Shown piece after piece: positions 8,604 to 18,325 of a stretch of DNA of 47,165 nt. The notes below the pieces were generated by a model, which saw nothing but the letters and a program-made list of their open reading frames with translations, ran no database searches and was not told the origin of the DNA. The translations under genes and the position numbers were made by a program. The stretch is from an uncultured Bacilli bacterium (GTDB lineage Bacteria; Bacillota_I; Bacilli_A; RF39; UBA660), in NCBI GenBank assembly GCA_944359015.1, contig CALVSK010000003.1, positions 1-47,165 of the forward strand. The letters are read 5' to 3'. The number at the start of each line of letters is the position of its first letter. The first letter of the stretch is position 1.

Positions 8604-9416
8604 TTAATTATTTTTGAAATTTTGATACCAAGAATTTAATTTTTCCTTAGTTTTTTCAAATACCGTTGTTCCAACATCCTTCACAAATGATAAAGCATTT
8701 TTAGAATATAATACTAACTCATCTTTAGCATCAATTATTGAATTATAATTTTCTTCCCCGAGTTTTTCTTTAGAAAAATTACTTAAATCTTTTGCTCCAT
8801 CTTTTATAATTTCACTAACTCTTAAAAATGCCGATGTTGCTTTATTGCTTATTGTTTCTTTATAACCTGGGAACTTTTTTTCAATTTTTAAATCTATTTT
8901 ATTTGCTAATTCTAAAACTTTTTGTTTTCCATTTTCACTCAATTCATCAAAAGTAACTCCATTAATTTTGCCATCATAAAACAAAAAGTCAACAATATTT
9001 ATAAAAGTTGTTTTTAAACAAGTTCCATCACTAGTTTCTACTTTTTTTAAATCATATTCTAATTTTTCAATAACTAAATTATCATTATTTGAATAATTAA
9101 CTTTTACAACATTATCATTTTCTTTAGAAACACTTGTATTACTATTTATTGATTCATTTTTAATATCTTTATTTAGAACATATTCTTCTTGTTTATTTTC
9201 AATTTTTTGTTCATCTATCTCATTATTTTCAGTTTCATAACTATCATGAAATTCTTTTGCTCCAACTTTACTATCATAAGTTTTTTTATCATTAGTTACA
9301 TTATAAGTTTTACTTTCACTTCGAGTATTTAAACATAACCCTGCATAAATACCAATAAGCAAAAATAGTAAAGAAATACTTACAACATAAAAATATTTAT
9401 TTTTATCACTTTTCAT
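8604..9416 (-). CDS. exported or membrane-anchored protein, unknown (270 aa)
   Basis: Unrecognised. Short basic N-terminus, a hydrophobic segment (about 8-29, FYVVSISLLFLLIGIYAGLCL), then a low-complexity Asn/Glu/Lys linker (about 30-115). The C-terminal half is folded and helical (about 125-270), with Phe/Trp-rich helices ending in WYQNFKNN. A single Cys in the ectodomain (SDGTCLKTTF) opens the folded part. Only 9 bases separate it from rimM, so it may be the last gene of the mscL-rimM operon, and it is followed by a good terminator. Function not known. Confidence 0.65.
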   Translation of the reverse strand: MKSDKNKYFYVVSISLLFLLIGIYAGLCLNTRSESKTYNVTNDKKTYDSKVGAKEFHDSYETENNEIDEQKIENKQEEYVLNKDIKNESINSNTSVSKENDNVVKVNYSNNDNLVIEKLEYDLKKVETSDGTCLKTTFINIVDFLFYDGKINGVTFDELSENGKQKVLELANKIDLKIEKKFPGYKETISNKATSAFLRVSEIIKDGAKDLSNFSKEKLGEENYNSIIDAKDELVLYSKNALSFVKDVGTTVFEKTKEKLNSWYQNFKNN

Positions 9417-9425
9417 ATATCACCT

Positions 9426-9917
9426 TTATAAAATTAAACTTTTTACATCCCTAGTATATAATATTTTCTCATCTTTAGCAAACCTTACAATATACCTATC
9501 AATTAAAGGAACTAAATAAGTTTTCTTATTATATACTACTTTTATATAATATGTATTTCCCACCAATAAGGTTTCTTTAACTATTCCGTATTCTTTTTCA
9601 TTTTCTTTTATTATAGCACCAACTAACTCCTCAACTAAATATTCATCATCTTTTAAATTTAAATCTTCTTTTCTCACATAAACATTATAACCAATATATT
9701 TAGTGATTAAATTAATATCATACCAATCATTTACAGTAATTAATATATAATTTTTATGTTTTCTAACACTACTAATTATTAATTCTTGATTATTAATTAA
9801 TATTTTCATTCCCACTTTAAAAACTTGAGAAATTTTATCAAAATTACTTAATATTTTAAGTTCTCCTTTAATACCAAAAAAATTTATTACTTTTCCAACG
9901 CAAACTAATTCAAACAT
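9426..9917 (-). CDS. rimM: 16S rRNA processing protein RimM
   Basis: Assembly factor for the 30S head; binds ribosomal protein S19. 163 residues, usual size. The N-terminal beta-barrel opens with VGKVINFFGIKGELKI (the conserved GxxGExK), and the C-terminal PRC-barrel runs from about residue 90 (EELVGAII, VPLIDRYIV). The start codon overlaps the stop of the SpoU methyltransferase by 8 bases, so the two are coupled. Its usual partners trmD and rplS are not adjacent, so the ancestral cluster has been rearranged. Confidence 0.9.
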   Translation of the reverse strand: MFELVCVGKVINFFGIKGELKILSNFDKISQVFKVGMKILINNQELIISSVRKHKNYILITVNDWYDINLITKYIGYNVYVRKEDLNLKDDEYLVEELVGAIIKENEKEYGIVKETLLVGNTYYIKVVYNKKTYLVPLIDRYIVRFAKDEKILYTRDVKSLIL

Positions 9918-10620
9918 TACTTACCTCATACATTAAAATACTTGCTGCAATTCCAACATTTAAAGATTCACAATCATCACTTATTTTTATATAAACAAAA
10001 TCATCACATAATTTTTTAACATTTTCACTTAATCCATTACCCTCATTACCTAAAACTATAGCAATATTTTCCTTATTTATTTCTTTTATATCTTTTCCCA
10101 TATTTACATCTGTTCCAATTATTTTATATCCCAAATTTTTAAGTATAGGGATAAACTCATTTAAATTTCTTCGTAAGAAATTAATTTTAAATATCATTCC
10201 TTCAGTTGCTCTAATTACTTTAGGATTATATATATCTACAGAATCATCACTTATAATAATATTATTAATTCCAAAAGCAATACAAGAGCGAATTATAGTT
10301 CCTAAATTACCAGGATCTTGTATACAATCTAAAATAATTACATTACCATCTATCGAAGTCTCATTAATAAATTTAACAACTGCAGCATCATAACAAATAG
10401 ATTGCTGATTACTTATTTTTTTCATTATTTCTTTAGTAACAAAATAATCTGCATTTTTATCTACAACACTTATAGTTTCAACAATCAAGTTTTGTTTTTT
10501 AGCTTCTTCAATCAAATGTTTTCCTTCAATTAAAAACTTTTTTTCAGTATCTCTTGCTTTTTTATTATTTAAACTACACCAATACTTTACTTTTTCATTT
10601 TTCAAACTAGTTATTTCCAT
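9910..10620 (-). CDS. SpoU/TrmH-family RNA 2'-O-ribose methyltransferase
   Basis: AdoMet-dependent RNA methyltransferase with the trefoil-knot SPOUT fold. 236 residues. N-terminal substrate-binding domain (1-90), then motif 1 (DCIQDPGNLGTIIRSCIAFG), a middle motif (IRATEGMIFKINF), motif 2 (AIVLGNEGNGLSENV) and motif 3 (IKISDDCESLNVGIAASILMYE). It resembles the RlmB/YsgA branch that methylates 23S rRNA, but the exact target nucleotide cannot be read from sequence. It lies between the YgjP-like gene and rimM with overlapping ends, consistent with a ribosome-maturation operon. Confidence 0.88.
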   Translation of the reverse strand: MEITSLKNEKVKYWCSLNNKKARDTEKKFLIEGKHLIEEAKKQNLIVETISVVDKNADYFVTKEIMKKISNQQSICYDAAVVKFINETSIDGNVIILDCIQDPGNLGTIIRSCIAFGINNIIISDDSVDIYNPKVIRATEGMIFKINFLRRNLNEFIPILKNLGYKIIGTDVNMGKDIKEINKENIAIVLGNEGNGLSENVKKLCDDFVYIKISDDCESLNVGIAASILMYEVSNV

Positions 10621-11252
10621 TAATATCTCAACTTCTTTCTTGCTTCTTTATAATTAGGATATGCTTCTTTTACTAACGTCCAAAAGTTTTTACTGTGATT
10701 AGGTTCAAAAAAATGACATAACTCATGAACAATAACATAATCAAGCAATGTTATATCTTTTTTTAATAGCTCTGAATTAAGAGTTATAGTTTTCTTATGA
10801 GGATTACAAACACCCCATCTAGTACGCATTTTTCGAAATTTTAAAGTAAAGTCCGGCAATGAAGCAAAACACTTTTTGGCAATTTCTACTTCTTCAGTAA
10901 ATATTTTAAGTAAATTTTTATTATAAAAACTATTTAATGCATCTATCGAAGGCGTATATACATATTTATCATCAAAAGTAATTTCACTTACATCTTTTAT
11001 AACAATATAATATTTTTTACCTAAATACCAAAATTTATCATTATCTTTAACTTTATCTTCCATTTTTTCATACATTTTTAATATACTCGTTTCATTTTCT
11101 TCAATTAATTTCAAGATACTATTTTTACTTAAATAAATCGGAGCATTAACATATAATTTTAAATCTTCTTTAACTCGAAAATATACATTTTTATTATTTT
11201 TTCTATTTATTATTACTTCAATCTTTAAACCATTACTTGTTTCGTATATCAT
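10620..11252 (-). CDS. YgjP-like metal-dependent hydrolase (DUF45/M48-like)
   Basis: 210-residue predicted zinc metalloprotein. The family signature [19 protein letters not shown] supplies the two His and Glu of HExxH plus a downstream His; RTRWGVCN upstream is the other conserved motif. In E. coli YgjP is UTP-associated and its substrate is unsettled, so only the fold is claimed. The N-terminus is a beta-rich domain. It overlaps mscL by 20 bases and touches the methyltransferase gene at one base, so the genes are translationally coupled. Confidence 0.87.
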   Translation of the reverse strand: MIYETSNGLKIEVIINRKNNKNVYFRVKEDLKLYVNAPIYLSKNSILKLIEENETSILKMYEKMEDKVKDNDKFWYLGKKYYIVIKDVSEITFDDKYVYTPSIDALNSFYNKNLLKIFTEEVEIAKKCFASLPDFTLKFRKMRTRWGVCNPHKKTITLNSELLKKDITLLDYVIVHELCHFFEPNHSKNFWTLVKEAYPNYKEARKKLRY

Positions 11253-11622
11253 TTTTCATCAAATCCCTTATTTCTTCTAAAACAACTAATTCATTACTTT
11301 TAGTTTTTACTTCTTCGCTCTTCTTTTTTTCTTTTTTACTAGTAAATCTATTTACAAATTTTACTACAACAAATAAGCAAAATGCTACTATTAAAAAATC
11401 AATAACACTTTGAATAAAAGCCCCATACATAATTTTAGTATCTTTAAAAGTTATTGATAAATTTGAAAAATCTATTCCTCCAAGAATTAATCCTATAATT
11501 GGAGTAAAAATATTATTAACTAAACTTGTTACAATAGATGAAAAAGCTCCACCAACAATTACCCCAACTGCTAAATCTAAAACATTTCCTCTAGCAATAA
11601 ATTTTTTAAATTCTTTAAGCAT
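11233..11622 (-). CDS. mscL: large-conductance mechanosensitive channel MscL
   Basis: Emergency osmotic release channel in the cytoplasmic membrane; homopentamer. 129 residues, as usual. The N-terminal amphipathic helix ([20 protein letters not shown]) leads into TM1 with [19 protein letters not shown], followed by a periplasmic loop. TM2 runs about 68-92 ([20 protein letters not shown]), and a charged C-terminal helix ends in [11 protein letters not shown]. First gene of the operon running through the YgjP-like gene, the methyltransferase and rimM. Ribosome site AAGGATG precedes the ATG. Confidence 0.96.
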   Translation of the reverse strand: MLKEFKKFIARGNVLDLAVGVIVGGAFSSIVTSLVNNIFTPIIGLILGGIDFSNLSITFKDTKIMYGAFIQSVIDFLIVAFCLFVVVKFVNRFTSKKEKKKSEEVKTKSNELVVLEEIRDLMKNDIRNK

Positions 11623-11737
11623 AAAACCACATCCTTAGTACTTAAATTTTAACATAATTTTCTTGCAAATAATAGTATTAATCTTATTATATTTTTTACC
11701 TTTAATTCTAAAAAGATTTATAATAGCAAATTACTAA

Positions 11738-11766
11738 TTCAATATTTTGTCATATTATGTTATAAT
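11738..11766 (+). promoter_or_regulatory. candidate promoter of the 605-aa plus-strand gene
   Basis: Consensus TATAAT at 11761-11766 with a weak TTCAAT -35 17 bases upstream, 27 bases before the start codon, in the divergent gap shared with mscL. Confidence 0.45.
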
Positions 11767-11793
11767 AAAAAAAATAGAAAGGAAGTAAAATAA

Positions 11794-13611
11794 ATGAACG
11801 AAGAAAATAATCAAAACAACCAATTTAATAATATTGGTATTGGTATGGAGCCACAACCATTGGGAGATTTAACAAATGAAACTAGTAATTTGAATAATGA
11901 GACTCCCAAAAAAGAAAAAAAGAAAGGAAAATTAAAACTAATAATTCTTATAATAGCTAGTGCAATAATCGCATTAAGTGCAGGATATTTTGCATATACT
12001 ACATTATTTAATACACCATATAATACGTATAAAAATGCAATTAGCATGGTATTTGATAATTTAAATAATGCAATTAAAGAAAGTGAAGATGTAATAGATT
12101 ATGATTTAAATGAAGACATATTAAAAAATAGCGGAACATTAAAATTGACAAGCAATGTCGATGAATTAAACGATTTAACAAAGTATTCATACAATTATGA
12201 AACAATGCTTGATATAAAAAATGAAAAATTAAAATTAGGATTAGACATAATCAACGGGAATGAAAATTTAGTCCAATTTTTAATATATGCAATTAAAAAT
12301 AAAGGATATATTAAAGCAGATGAAATATTTGATAAAATTATTGAATTTGAAAGTGGTATGGATTTTAACATTGAAGAAGATACAGTTATAGAAGATGAAG
12401 ATGTAACATTCTTACTAAATAAATTAAAAGAATATATTATTAATTCATTAGATGAAAAAAAAATAACTAAAGAAAAAGAAACAATCAATATAAACAATAA
12501 AGAAATAAGTGTTATAAATAATAAATATATTATCGATGAAGAAGAATACAATAAAATAATTGATAATATTTTAAATTCTATACTAAATGATAATGAGTTT
12601 TTAGACAAACTTGAAAAAATCTTTAATGCACCAAAAGATGATATTAAAGAAGCTTTAAAATCTTTACTAGACACTACCAAAACATTAGATAGCTCGATTA
12701 CTTTTAATATTTATACTACAACAATTACTAATAGAATCATTGGAGTATATATAACACTAGAAGGATTAAACATAAAATACACAGATTATAAAGATATAAT
12801 AAATATAATCTTAACTGATGATGATGAAAGTGAAAATATAACAATCAAAAATGAAAATAATAAATGGGATATATCATTTACTAGTAATGGTAATAAATTA
12901 TTAGAAGCAGATATAACTACAAAAGATAAAGAAACAACAATAAATTTTAATATTAATGAGGTAGATGGAAATATAGTATTTAAAGAATTAGAATCTAATA
13001 AAACAAAATATTCATTTAGTTTAAAAGCAGATTTAACTGATTCTTACTCAAATTTTGGAATAGAATTAACAAATAATACTGAAGTTGTTTCTAAATTTGA
13101 TGATATTGATACATCTAATAGCATAAAAGAGGATGATTTAACTGATGAAGATTTAGAAACTATATTAAATAATATTGATGAAAAACTAAAAGATACACCA
13201 TTATATACAGTTTTTGAAATTTTTTTGTTAAATTCATCTTCAAATAAAATAGTTGATTTTTCAAATAAAAAAGTCATGCTAACAACAGCTGATACAGTAA
13301 TAGATGCTGCAAAATCATATTACACTATTAATGATACAACCTATGGAAACATGCTACCAAAAAATGAAGGGGAAACAGCATGTGTTACTATTGATGATTT
13401 ATATTATGATAATTACCTAGATATTGATTCATTTGATTATTCAGGAAAAGTTGTAGTTCAAAAACTTAATAATGAATATATATATTATTTATATTTATTA
13501 AAAGACTATAAATACATGATTAATGGTAAAACCGGAGAATTAACATCCAATGACATTGAAGAATATAACTATTATGAAGCAAGTGATATATATTATTGCA
13601 ATAATTATTAA
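11794..13611 (+). CDS. membrane-anchored exported protein, unknown (605 aa)
   Basis: Unrecognised. Asn/Gln-rich cytoplasmic N-terminus (1-40), a Lys cluster (KKEKKKGKLK), one transmembrane segment (about 49-70, IILIIASAIIALSAGYFAY), then a large acidic extracellular region dominated by Asp, Glu, Asn, Lys and Ile. The outer part is beta-rich. It includes long stretches reading like a lipid- or ligand-binding sheet (KLGLDIINGNENLVQF, YITLEGLNIKYTDY, FSLKADLTDSYSNFGIEL) and a C-terminal domain (about 510-605) with Cys528 and Cys603 near its ends. It is one of only three plus-strand genes, single-gene, with its own promoter and terminator. AAAGGAAG precedes the ATG. Envelope protein; role unknown. 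Confidence 0.7.
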   Translation: MNEENNQNNQFNNIGIGMEPQPLGDLTNETSNLNNETPKKEKKKGKLKLIILIIASAIIALSAGYFAYTTLFNTPYNTYKNAISMVFDNLNNAIKESEDVIDYDLNEDILKNSGTLKLTSNVDELNDLTKYSYNYETMLDIKNEKLKLGLDIINGNENLVQFLIYAIKNKGYIKADEIFDKIIEFESGMDFNIEEDTVIEDEDVTFLLNKLKEYIINSLDEKKITKEKETININNKEISVINNKYIIDEEEYNKIIDNILNSILNDNEFLDKLEKIFNAPKDDIKEALKSLLDTTKTLDSSITFNIYTTTITNRIIGVYITLEGLNIKYTDYKDIINIILTDDDESENITIKNENNKWDISFTSNGNKLLEADITTKDKETTINFNINEVDGNIVFKELESNKTKYSFSLKADLTDSYSNFGIELTNNTEVVSKFDDIDTSNSIKEDDLTDEDLETILNNIDEKLKDTPLYTVFEIFLLNSSSNKIVDFSNKKVMLTTADTVIDAAKSYYTINDTTYGNMLPKNEGETACVTIDDLYYDNYLDIDSFDYSGKVVVQKLNNEYIYYLYLLKDYKYMINGKTGELTSNDIEEYNYYEASDIYYCNNY

Positions 13612-13614
13612 ACC

Positions 13615-13647
13615 AAAAGCAGTATGCAAAAACACATACTGCTTTTT
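13615..13647 (+). terminator. intrinsic terminator of the 605-aa gene
   Basis: Twelve-bp perfect stem (AAAAGCAGTATG / CATACTGCTTTT) with an 8-base loop and a T run, directly after the stop codon. Confidence 0.9.
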
Positions 13648-13905
13648 TAATTGTAATTTCAACCGCACCATTTAATACAATTTAGTCATTTGATAACAGT
13701 GCTTTCTTTAAATATTTTTCAGGATTATTAGCATTTTCTTCACCTTTAATAGAGTATAATTAAATTTATATAAATGCCAAATATTGAAAATATTTTTTCA
13801 ATACTTTTATTTTAATTATTATTTGTATAATTAATTTGTATTTTTAAGTGCTACATAATATTAACTTATCAAAAATATTATCACATTTTTCCATATTTGT
13901 AATTT
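13648..13905. other. AT-rich intergenic stretch between convergent terminators
   Basis: About 260 bases between two convergent genes, each with its own terminator at the edge. I see no SD-preceded reading frame and no RNA gene. On the minus strand a 25-codon open stretch without a start (13682-13759, ending in KYLKKALLSND and a stop) could be the tail of a decayed gene. Confidence 0.4.
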
Positions 13906-13941
13906 AAAAAAATTAAGCAAGATGCATTTCATCTTGCTTAA
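13906..13941 (-). terminator. intrinsic terminator of clpB
   Basis: Twelve-bp stem TTAAGCAAGATG / CATCTTGCTTAA with a 5-base loop, followed on the minus strand by seven T, 4 bases after the clpB stop codon. Confidence 0.92.
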
Positions 13942-13944
13942 ATC

Positions 13945-16056
13945 TTATTTATATTTAATAGCAAATTCCTCATTATTATTTATATCAACTATCAAAGTTG
14001 AACCAACCTTTATATCATTTGCAATAATTTCATGTGAAATTAAAGTTTCAATATTTTTAGTAATATATCTTCTTATTGGTCTAGCTCCATATCTTTCATC
14101 ATAAGCTTCATTTATAATCTTTTCTTTTGCTTCCTTAGTTACTTCAATATGTAAATAATTTTGACTAAGTCTTTCATTTAATTCTTTAACTATTTTATCT
14201 ACTATATCTCCAACAACATTTTTCTTTAAAGAATTAAACACTATAATTTCATCAATACGATTAATAAATTCAGGTCTAAAAGTATTTTTAAGTTCATTTA
14301 ATACAAGTTCATTTGCATTATCTTTATTATCTAAAATATACTCACTACCTAAATTACTAGTCATAATAATTATTGTATTTTTAAAATCCACTGTTCTTCC
14401 TTGAGAATCTGTTAACCTTCCATCATCAAGTATTTGAAGTAAAATATTAAAGACATCTTTATGAGCTTTTTCTATTTCATCAAATAAAACAATACTATAT
14501 GGATTTCTTCTTACTGCCTCAGTTAATTCTCCACCTTCATCATAACCAACATATCCTGGAGGAGCTCCGATTAAACGAGATACATTAAAACTTTCCATAT
14601 ATTCAGAACAATCAATTCTAACCATATGTTTTTCATCATCAAATAATTCATAAGCTAAAGATTTAGCTACCTCAGTTTTACCTACACCAGTAGGTCCTAA
14701 AAAAATAAATGAACCAATTGGTTTAGTTGGATCTTTAATTCCACTTCTTGCTCTAATAATAGCTTCACTGACAAGTTTTAAAGCATTATCTTGCCCCATA
14801 ACTCTTTCCTTTAATCTATCAAATAAATGAAGTAATTTATCTTTTTCACTACTTACTAATTTAGCAACTGGAATATGAGTCCAACGAGAAATTATTTCTG
14901 CAATACCTTCTTCTGAAACTATATCAGATAATATACTATTTTTATTATTATCTTGTAAATCCTTTAATTCATGTTCTAGTGCAGGTATAGTTCCATGACG
15001 TAATTTAGCACTAAGTTCTAAGTCGTAATTGGCCTCAGCATTACTTAAATCAAATTTAGCTTTTTCAATTTCTTCTTTTTTCTTATTTATAGCATCCTTT
15101 ACTTCTTTTTCACTATTCCATTTATCTCTTAAAACGTTTTCTTTATCCTTTAATTCTTTTAATTCTTCATCTATTTTTATTAATCTATTTTTAGATATTT
15201 CATCTTTTTCTTTTTTTAATGCTTGACGTTCTATTTCTAAACTCATTATTTTTCTAGTCAAAGTATCAAGTTCTACTGGAACTGAATCAAGCTGCATCTT
15301 TATAGTAGCACATGCTTCATCCACTAAATCTATTGCTTTATCAGGTAAATATCTATCAGTAATATATCTATCAGACAAAGTAGCAGCAGCAACCAAAGCA
15401 CTATCTTTAATTGTTACACCGTGAAAAATTTCAAATCTTTCTTTTAAACCACGAAGTATTGTAATTGTATCTTCTACATTTGGCTCACTTACTAAAACTT
15501 TTTGAAACCTTCTTTCCAAAGCCCCGTCTTTTTCAATATATTTACGATACTCATTTAAAGTTGTAGCACCAATAACATGAATTTCACCTCGAGCAAGCAT
15601 CGGTTTTAACATATTAGATACATCCATAGCATTAGATTCACCAGCACCAACAATCATGTGAATTTCATCAATAAACATAATAATGTTTCCATCACTATCT
15701 TTTATTTCTTTTAAAACTGCTTTTAATCTTTCTTCAAATTCACCACGATATTTAGCACCAGCAACTAAGGCTCCTAAATCAAGTTCCCAAATAGTATGAT
15801 TTTTTAAACTATTAGGAACATCTCCTTTAATTATTCTTTGGGCAAGACCTTCAACTATTGCTGTTTTACCAACACCAGCCTCACCTATTAAAACTGGATT
15901 ATTCTTACTTTTACGAGATAATATTCTAATAACATTTCTAATTTCTTCATCACGCCCAATTACAGGGTCAACTTTATTATCAGCAACATTTTTAGTTATA
16001 TCTCTTCCATATTTATTTAAAACATCTTTTAATTCTTCTTCATTACCTGGATACAT
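13945..16056 (-). CDS. clpB: ClpB-type AAA+ disaggregase lacking the N-terminal domain
   Basis: Hexameric ATP-driven protein disaggregase that works with DnaK. About 703 residues with two AAA+ modules: NBD1 Walker A GEAGVGKT (residues 58-65) and NBD2 GPTGVGKT, plus [10 protein letters not shown] and [12 protein letters not shown] as Walker B regions. Between them lies a long Glu/Lys coiled-coil M-domain (about 280-385), which identifies ClpB rather than ClpC/ClpA. There is no IGF/IGL ClpP loop. The usual N-terminal Clp-N domain (about 150 residues) is absent: the protein begins at the linker just before VIGRDEEI. The start is the ATG of MYPGNEEEL, with GGAGGG 6 bases upstream. Upstream CIRCE shows control by HrcA. 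Confidence 0.93.
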   Translation of the reverse strand: MYPGNEEELKDVLNKYGRDITKNVADNKVDPVIGRDEEIRNVIRILSRKSKNNPVLIGEAGVGKTAIVEGLAQRIIKGDVPNSLKNHTIWELDLGALVAGAKYRGEFEERLKAVLKEIKDSDGNIIMFIDEIHMIVGAGESNAMDVSNMLKPMLARGEIHVIGATTLNEYRKYIEKDGALERRFQKVLVSEPNVEDTITILRGLKERFEIFHGVTIKDSALVAAATLSDRYITDRYLPDKAIDLVDEACATIKMQLDSVPVELDTLTRKIMSLEIERQALKKEKDEISKNRLIKIDEELKELKDKENVLRDKWNSEKEVKDAINKKKEEIEKAKFDLSNAEANYDLELSAKLRHGTIPALEHELKDLQDNNKNSILSDIVSEEGIAEIISRWTHIPVAKLVSSEKDKLLHLFDRLKERVMGQDNALKLVSEAIIRARSGIKDPTKPIGSFIFLGPTGVGKTEVAKSLAYELFDDEKHMVRIDCSEYMESFNVSRLIGAPPGYVGYDEGGELTEAVRRNPYSIVLFDEIEKAHKDVFNILLQILDDGRLTDSQGRTVDFKNTIIIMTSNLGSEYILDNKDNANELVLNELKNTFRPEFINRIDEIIVFNSLKKNVVGDIVDKIVKELNERLSQNYLHIEVTKEAKEKIINEAYDERYGARPIRRYITKNIETLISHEIIANDIKVGSTLIVDINNNEEFAIKYK

Positions 16057-16080
16057 CCGAATCCCTCCTTTTACACTGCA

Positions 16081-16109
16081 ATAATAACACAAAAATTAGC
16101 ACTCGTCAA
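16081..16109 (-). promoter_or_regulatory. clpB promoter
   Basis: TTGACG and TATTAT exactly 17 bases apart on the minus strand. The -35 box lies inside the CIRCE operator, so HrcA binding would block RNA polymerase. Confidence 0.75.
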
Positions 16110-16122
16110 TCGCAAGTGCTAA
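16096..16122. promoter_or_regulatory. CIRCE operator (HrcA binding site)
   Basis: TTAGCACTC, 9-base spacer, AAGTGCTAA. One mismatch from the canonical CIRCE inverted repeat (TTAGCACTC-N9-GAGTGCTAA). It is placed over the clpB promoter and indicates heat-shock repression by HrcA, whose gene is outside this window. Confidence 0.93.
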
Positions 16123-16164
16123 TTTATTTTATTGTTTGACATTATTTTACATTAATTTTTTTAC

Positions 16165-16890
16165 TTACAGAATACTTTTTAAAAAATTTTTACTATTTAA
16201 ATAAAGACCGGTATATCTATCATAATACATATCTAAAAACTTATTAATTATTATTTTTACATTATCATCTACTTTTATTGCAGTAATACTTTTTATATTA
16301 ACATAGTAATACATTCTTAGCATTTTAATCACTTTTTTATCAACTATTACTTCATTAGTTAAACAATTTAAACATATGTATCCACCTTTATCAGCATCAA
16401 TAGTAACAATGCCTTGTTTACTACCACATAATACACATTCATCTAAATTAAACATAACCCCTAATTGCTCTAAATACTTTATTTCTAAAATATTAGTTAT
16501 CACCAATGGGTCCAATCCATTTTCTATTTTTAAAATCGCTTCAATAAAATAATCATACATTAAATTATTATTACTTTGTTTAATAACTTGTTCCGTTAAT
16601 TCTGTTAGATAACTTATATAACTAATTAAAGTTATATCACTTCTTATATTTTTTAATGGATTAATTATATCAGCACTAACCAAATTTGAGAGTTTACCTT
16701 GTTTTAAAAAAATATTAAACTTTGCATAAGTAAAGCGAAGGGTTGCAACTCTATTTTTTGATTTTAAACTTTTAGCTCCCTTACACATAATTCCAATTAC
16801 TCCATATTCTTTAGTAAAAACATTTATTATTTTACTTGTTTCACCATATGAAGTTTCACTTAAAATAAAACCCTCAACTTCACTTAACAC
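16165..16890 (-). CDS. recO: DNA repair protein RecO
   Basis: Recombination mediator that loads RecA with RecF/RecR. 241 residues. N-terminal OB-fold (VEGFILSETSYGETSKIINV, YGVIGIMCKGAKSLKSKN), a helical middle, and a zinc-finger-like pair CVLCGSK ... CLNCL around residues 156-180. The start codon is GTG, preceded by GAAGGG at the end of yqzL. Order era-yqzL-recO matches Bacillus. It is probably the end of the long operon starting near rpsU; the next gene, clpB, has its own promoter. Confidence 0.93.
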   Translation of the reverse strand: MLSEVEGFILSETSYGETSKIINVFTKEYGVIGIMCKGAKSLKSKNRVATLRFTYAKFNIFLKQGKLSNLVSADIINPLKNIRSDITLISYISYLTELTEQVIKQSNNNLMYDYFIEAILKIENGLDPLVITNILEIKYLEQLGVMFNLDECVLCGSKQGIVTIDADKGGYICLNCLTNEVIVDKKVIKMLRMYYYVNIKSITAIKVDDNVKIIINKFLDMYYDRYTGLYLNSKNFLKSIL

Positions 16891-16892
16891 TT

Positions 16893-16982
16893 TTAACCCT
16901 TCTTTATAGATTTTTTATATTCTAAATAATCTTCAACCTTTCCACTTTGTTGAAATTTTTTCCACAATTCATCTTTTTTCAT
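16893..16982 (-). CDS. yqzL: YqzL-family small protein
   Basis: 29-residue protein starting MKKDELWKKFQQSGKVEDY and ending in YKKSIKKG. Conserved position between era and reco, size, and the W-x-x-F-x-x-(T/S)-G-x-(V/I)-x-x-Y-L pattern match the YqzL family, whose function is unknown. GGAAGGTG lies 8 bases before the ATG. The stop codon is 2 bases from the recO GTG start, so it may couple recO translation. It is easy to miss because of its size. Confidence 0.8.
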   Translation of the reverse strand: MKKDELWKKFQQSGKVEDYLEYKKSIKKG

Positions 16983-17028
16983 ATATTATTCACCTTCCTA
17001 ATTATATATTGGGTGAATTTATATTTTT

Positions 17029-17913
17029 TTATTCATTATCTACAAAACCTAATTCAATTAAATATTTTTCTTTTTCTTTCCAATTCTTAATTGTTTTTAC
17101 AAATAATTCTAAATATACTTTCTTTCCTACCAATTCTTCTATTTCCATTCTTGCCAAAGTACCAACTTGTTTTAATCTACTTCCGTTTGCTCCGATAATA
17201 ATTTTTTTAATTGATTCTCTATCTATTATTATATCTACACTAATATTTACTATATCTTTTTTTTCTTCATAATTAATTGTATAACAAGTTATACTATGAG
17301 GAATTTCATCTTCCGTTACATGTAATAATTTTTCTCTTACAATTTCACTTACCATAAATTTTAAACTACTACTAGTATAATAATCTTCTGGAAAATATTG
17401 TACTTCATCTTTTAAATATTTTTTTATAACATCAATTAAATGTTTTATATTATCATTTTTTAATCCTGAAGTAGGTACTACTTCTACAAAAGGATAAATA
17501 TCTTTATATTCATCGATAGTTTTTAATAATTTTGCTGTACTTATTTCATCAATTTTATTTAACACTAATATTACTGGCACATTACTTCCTTTTAATGTAT
17601 CTAAAATATACATATCTCCTTTACCAATACCAGCATAAGCATCAACAACAAATAATATTAAATCGACATCTTTAGTTAAAGAATAAGCCTGTTTATTTAA
17701 CACCTTACCTAATTTATTAATAGGTTTATGAATACCTGGAGTATCAACAAATACTATTTGATAACCAGGTTCATTATATATACCTTGAATAATATTTCTT
17801 GTTGTACCAGATACATCACTTGTTATTGCTACTTTCTTATTTATAATTGTATTAATTAATGTGCTTTTTCCAACATTAGGACGCCCTATTATACTAACAA
17901 ATCCACTTTTCAA
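17029..17913 (-). CDS. era: GTPase Era
   Basis: Ribosome-assembly GTPase that binds the 3' end of 16S rRNA. About 294 residues. G1 GRPNVGKST, G2 SGTTRN, G3 DTPGIHKP, G4 NKID, then a C-terminal KH domain containing IIIGANGSRLKQVGTLARMEIE. The start is TTG (MKSGFVSIIGRP) with GAGGAGG 8 bases upstream; the nearby GTG overlaps the SD and is rejected. Part of the conserved dgkA-era-yqzL-recO order. Confidence 0.96.
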   Translation of the reverse strand: MKSGFVSIIGRPNVGKSTLINTIINKKVAITSDVSGTTRNIIQGIYNEPGYQIVFVDTPGIHKPINKLGKVLNKQAYSLTKDVDLILFVVDAYAGIGKGDMYILDTLKGSNVPVILVLNKIDEISTAKLLKTIDEYKDIYPFVEVVPTSGLKNDNIKHLIDVIKKYLKDEVQYFPEDYYTSSSLKFMVSEIVREKLLHVTEDEIPHSITCYTINYEEKKDIVNISVDIIIDRESIKKIIIGANGSRLKQVGTLARMEIEELVGKKVYLELFVKTIKNWKEKEKYLIELGFVDNE

Positions 17914-17929
17914 GGATATCACCTCCTCA

Positions 17930-18325
17930 TTAAAATAGGTCTATAACATAAGGAATAAATATTGCTAAACAGATTGCAGTTGCAATCAAACTACTTACAA
18001 AAGCTGCTGCTGAGCCACAATCCTTAGCAATTTTTGCCAAAGGATTAAACTCTTTTGTAACCATATCCACAACTGCTTCTACAGCAGTGTTTAGCAGTTC
18101 TACCGCTAATACTATTACCAATGCAATTACTATTACTGCCCATTCATAAAAATTAATTTTAAAAATTAAACCCAATATCACCGCTAAAATAGTTGCTCCG
18201 GCATGAGTCCATAAACTTTGTTCATTTTTATATGCATAAGCCAATCCTTCAATCGAATATTTAACACTATTAAAAAATCTTTTTAAATTCATCTTTTTAT
18301 GTGCGCTTTGTTTCTTTAAATTCAT
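17930..18325 (-). CDS. dgkA: undecaprenol/diacylglycerol kinase family membrane protein
   Basis: Small integral-membrane lipid kinase of the DgkA family; in Firmicutes these mainly phosphorylate undecaprenol. 131 residues, three membrane segments (about 46-62, 65-85, 106-128). Family motifs: E (NEQSLWTHAGATI), ELLNTAVEAVVDMV and KIAKDCGSAAAFVSS. Two starts are possible: the first Met (with AGGAG 10 bases upstream, overlapping ybeY) or MNLKRFF 11 codons later. Placed as in Bacillus next to ybeY and era. Confidence 0.93.
   Translation of the reverse strand: MNLKKQSAHKKMNLKRFFNSVKYSIEGLAYAYKNEQSLWTHAGATILAVILGLIFKINFYEWAVIVIALVIVLAVELLNTAVEAVVDMVTKEFNPLAKIAKDCGSAAAFVSSLIATAICLAIFIPYVIDLF

Noticed and set aside
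12195..12680. Long open frame on the minus strand inside the 605-aa plus-strand gene
   Set aside because: Serine/Ile-rich composition typical of the antisense of Asp/Glu/Asn/Lys-rich coding DNA, with no ribosome site; the plus-strand frame has start, terminator and domain structure.
13682..13759. 25-codon open stretch on the minus strand ending KYLKKALLSND
   Set aside because: It has no start codon or ribosome site and is closed upstream by a stop. It might be the tail of a decayed gene but there is too little to name it.
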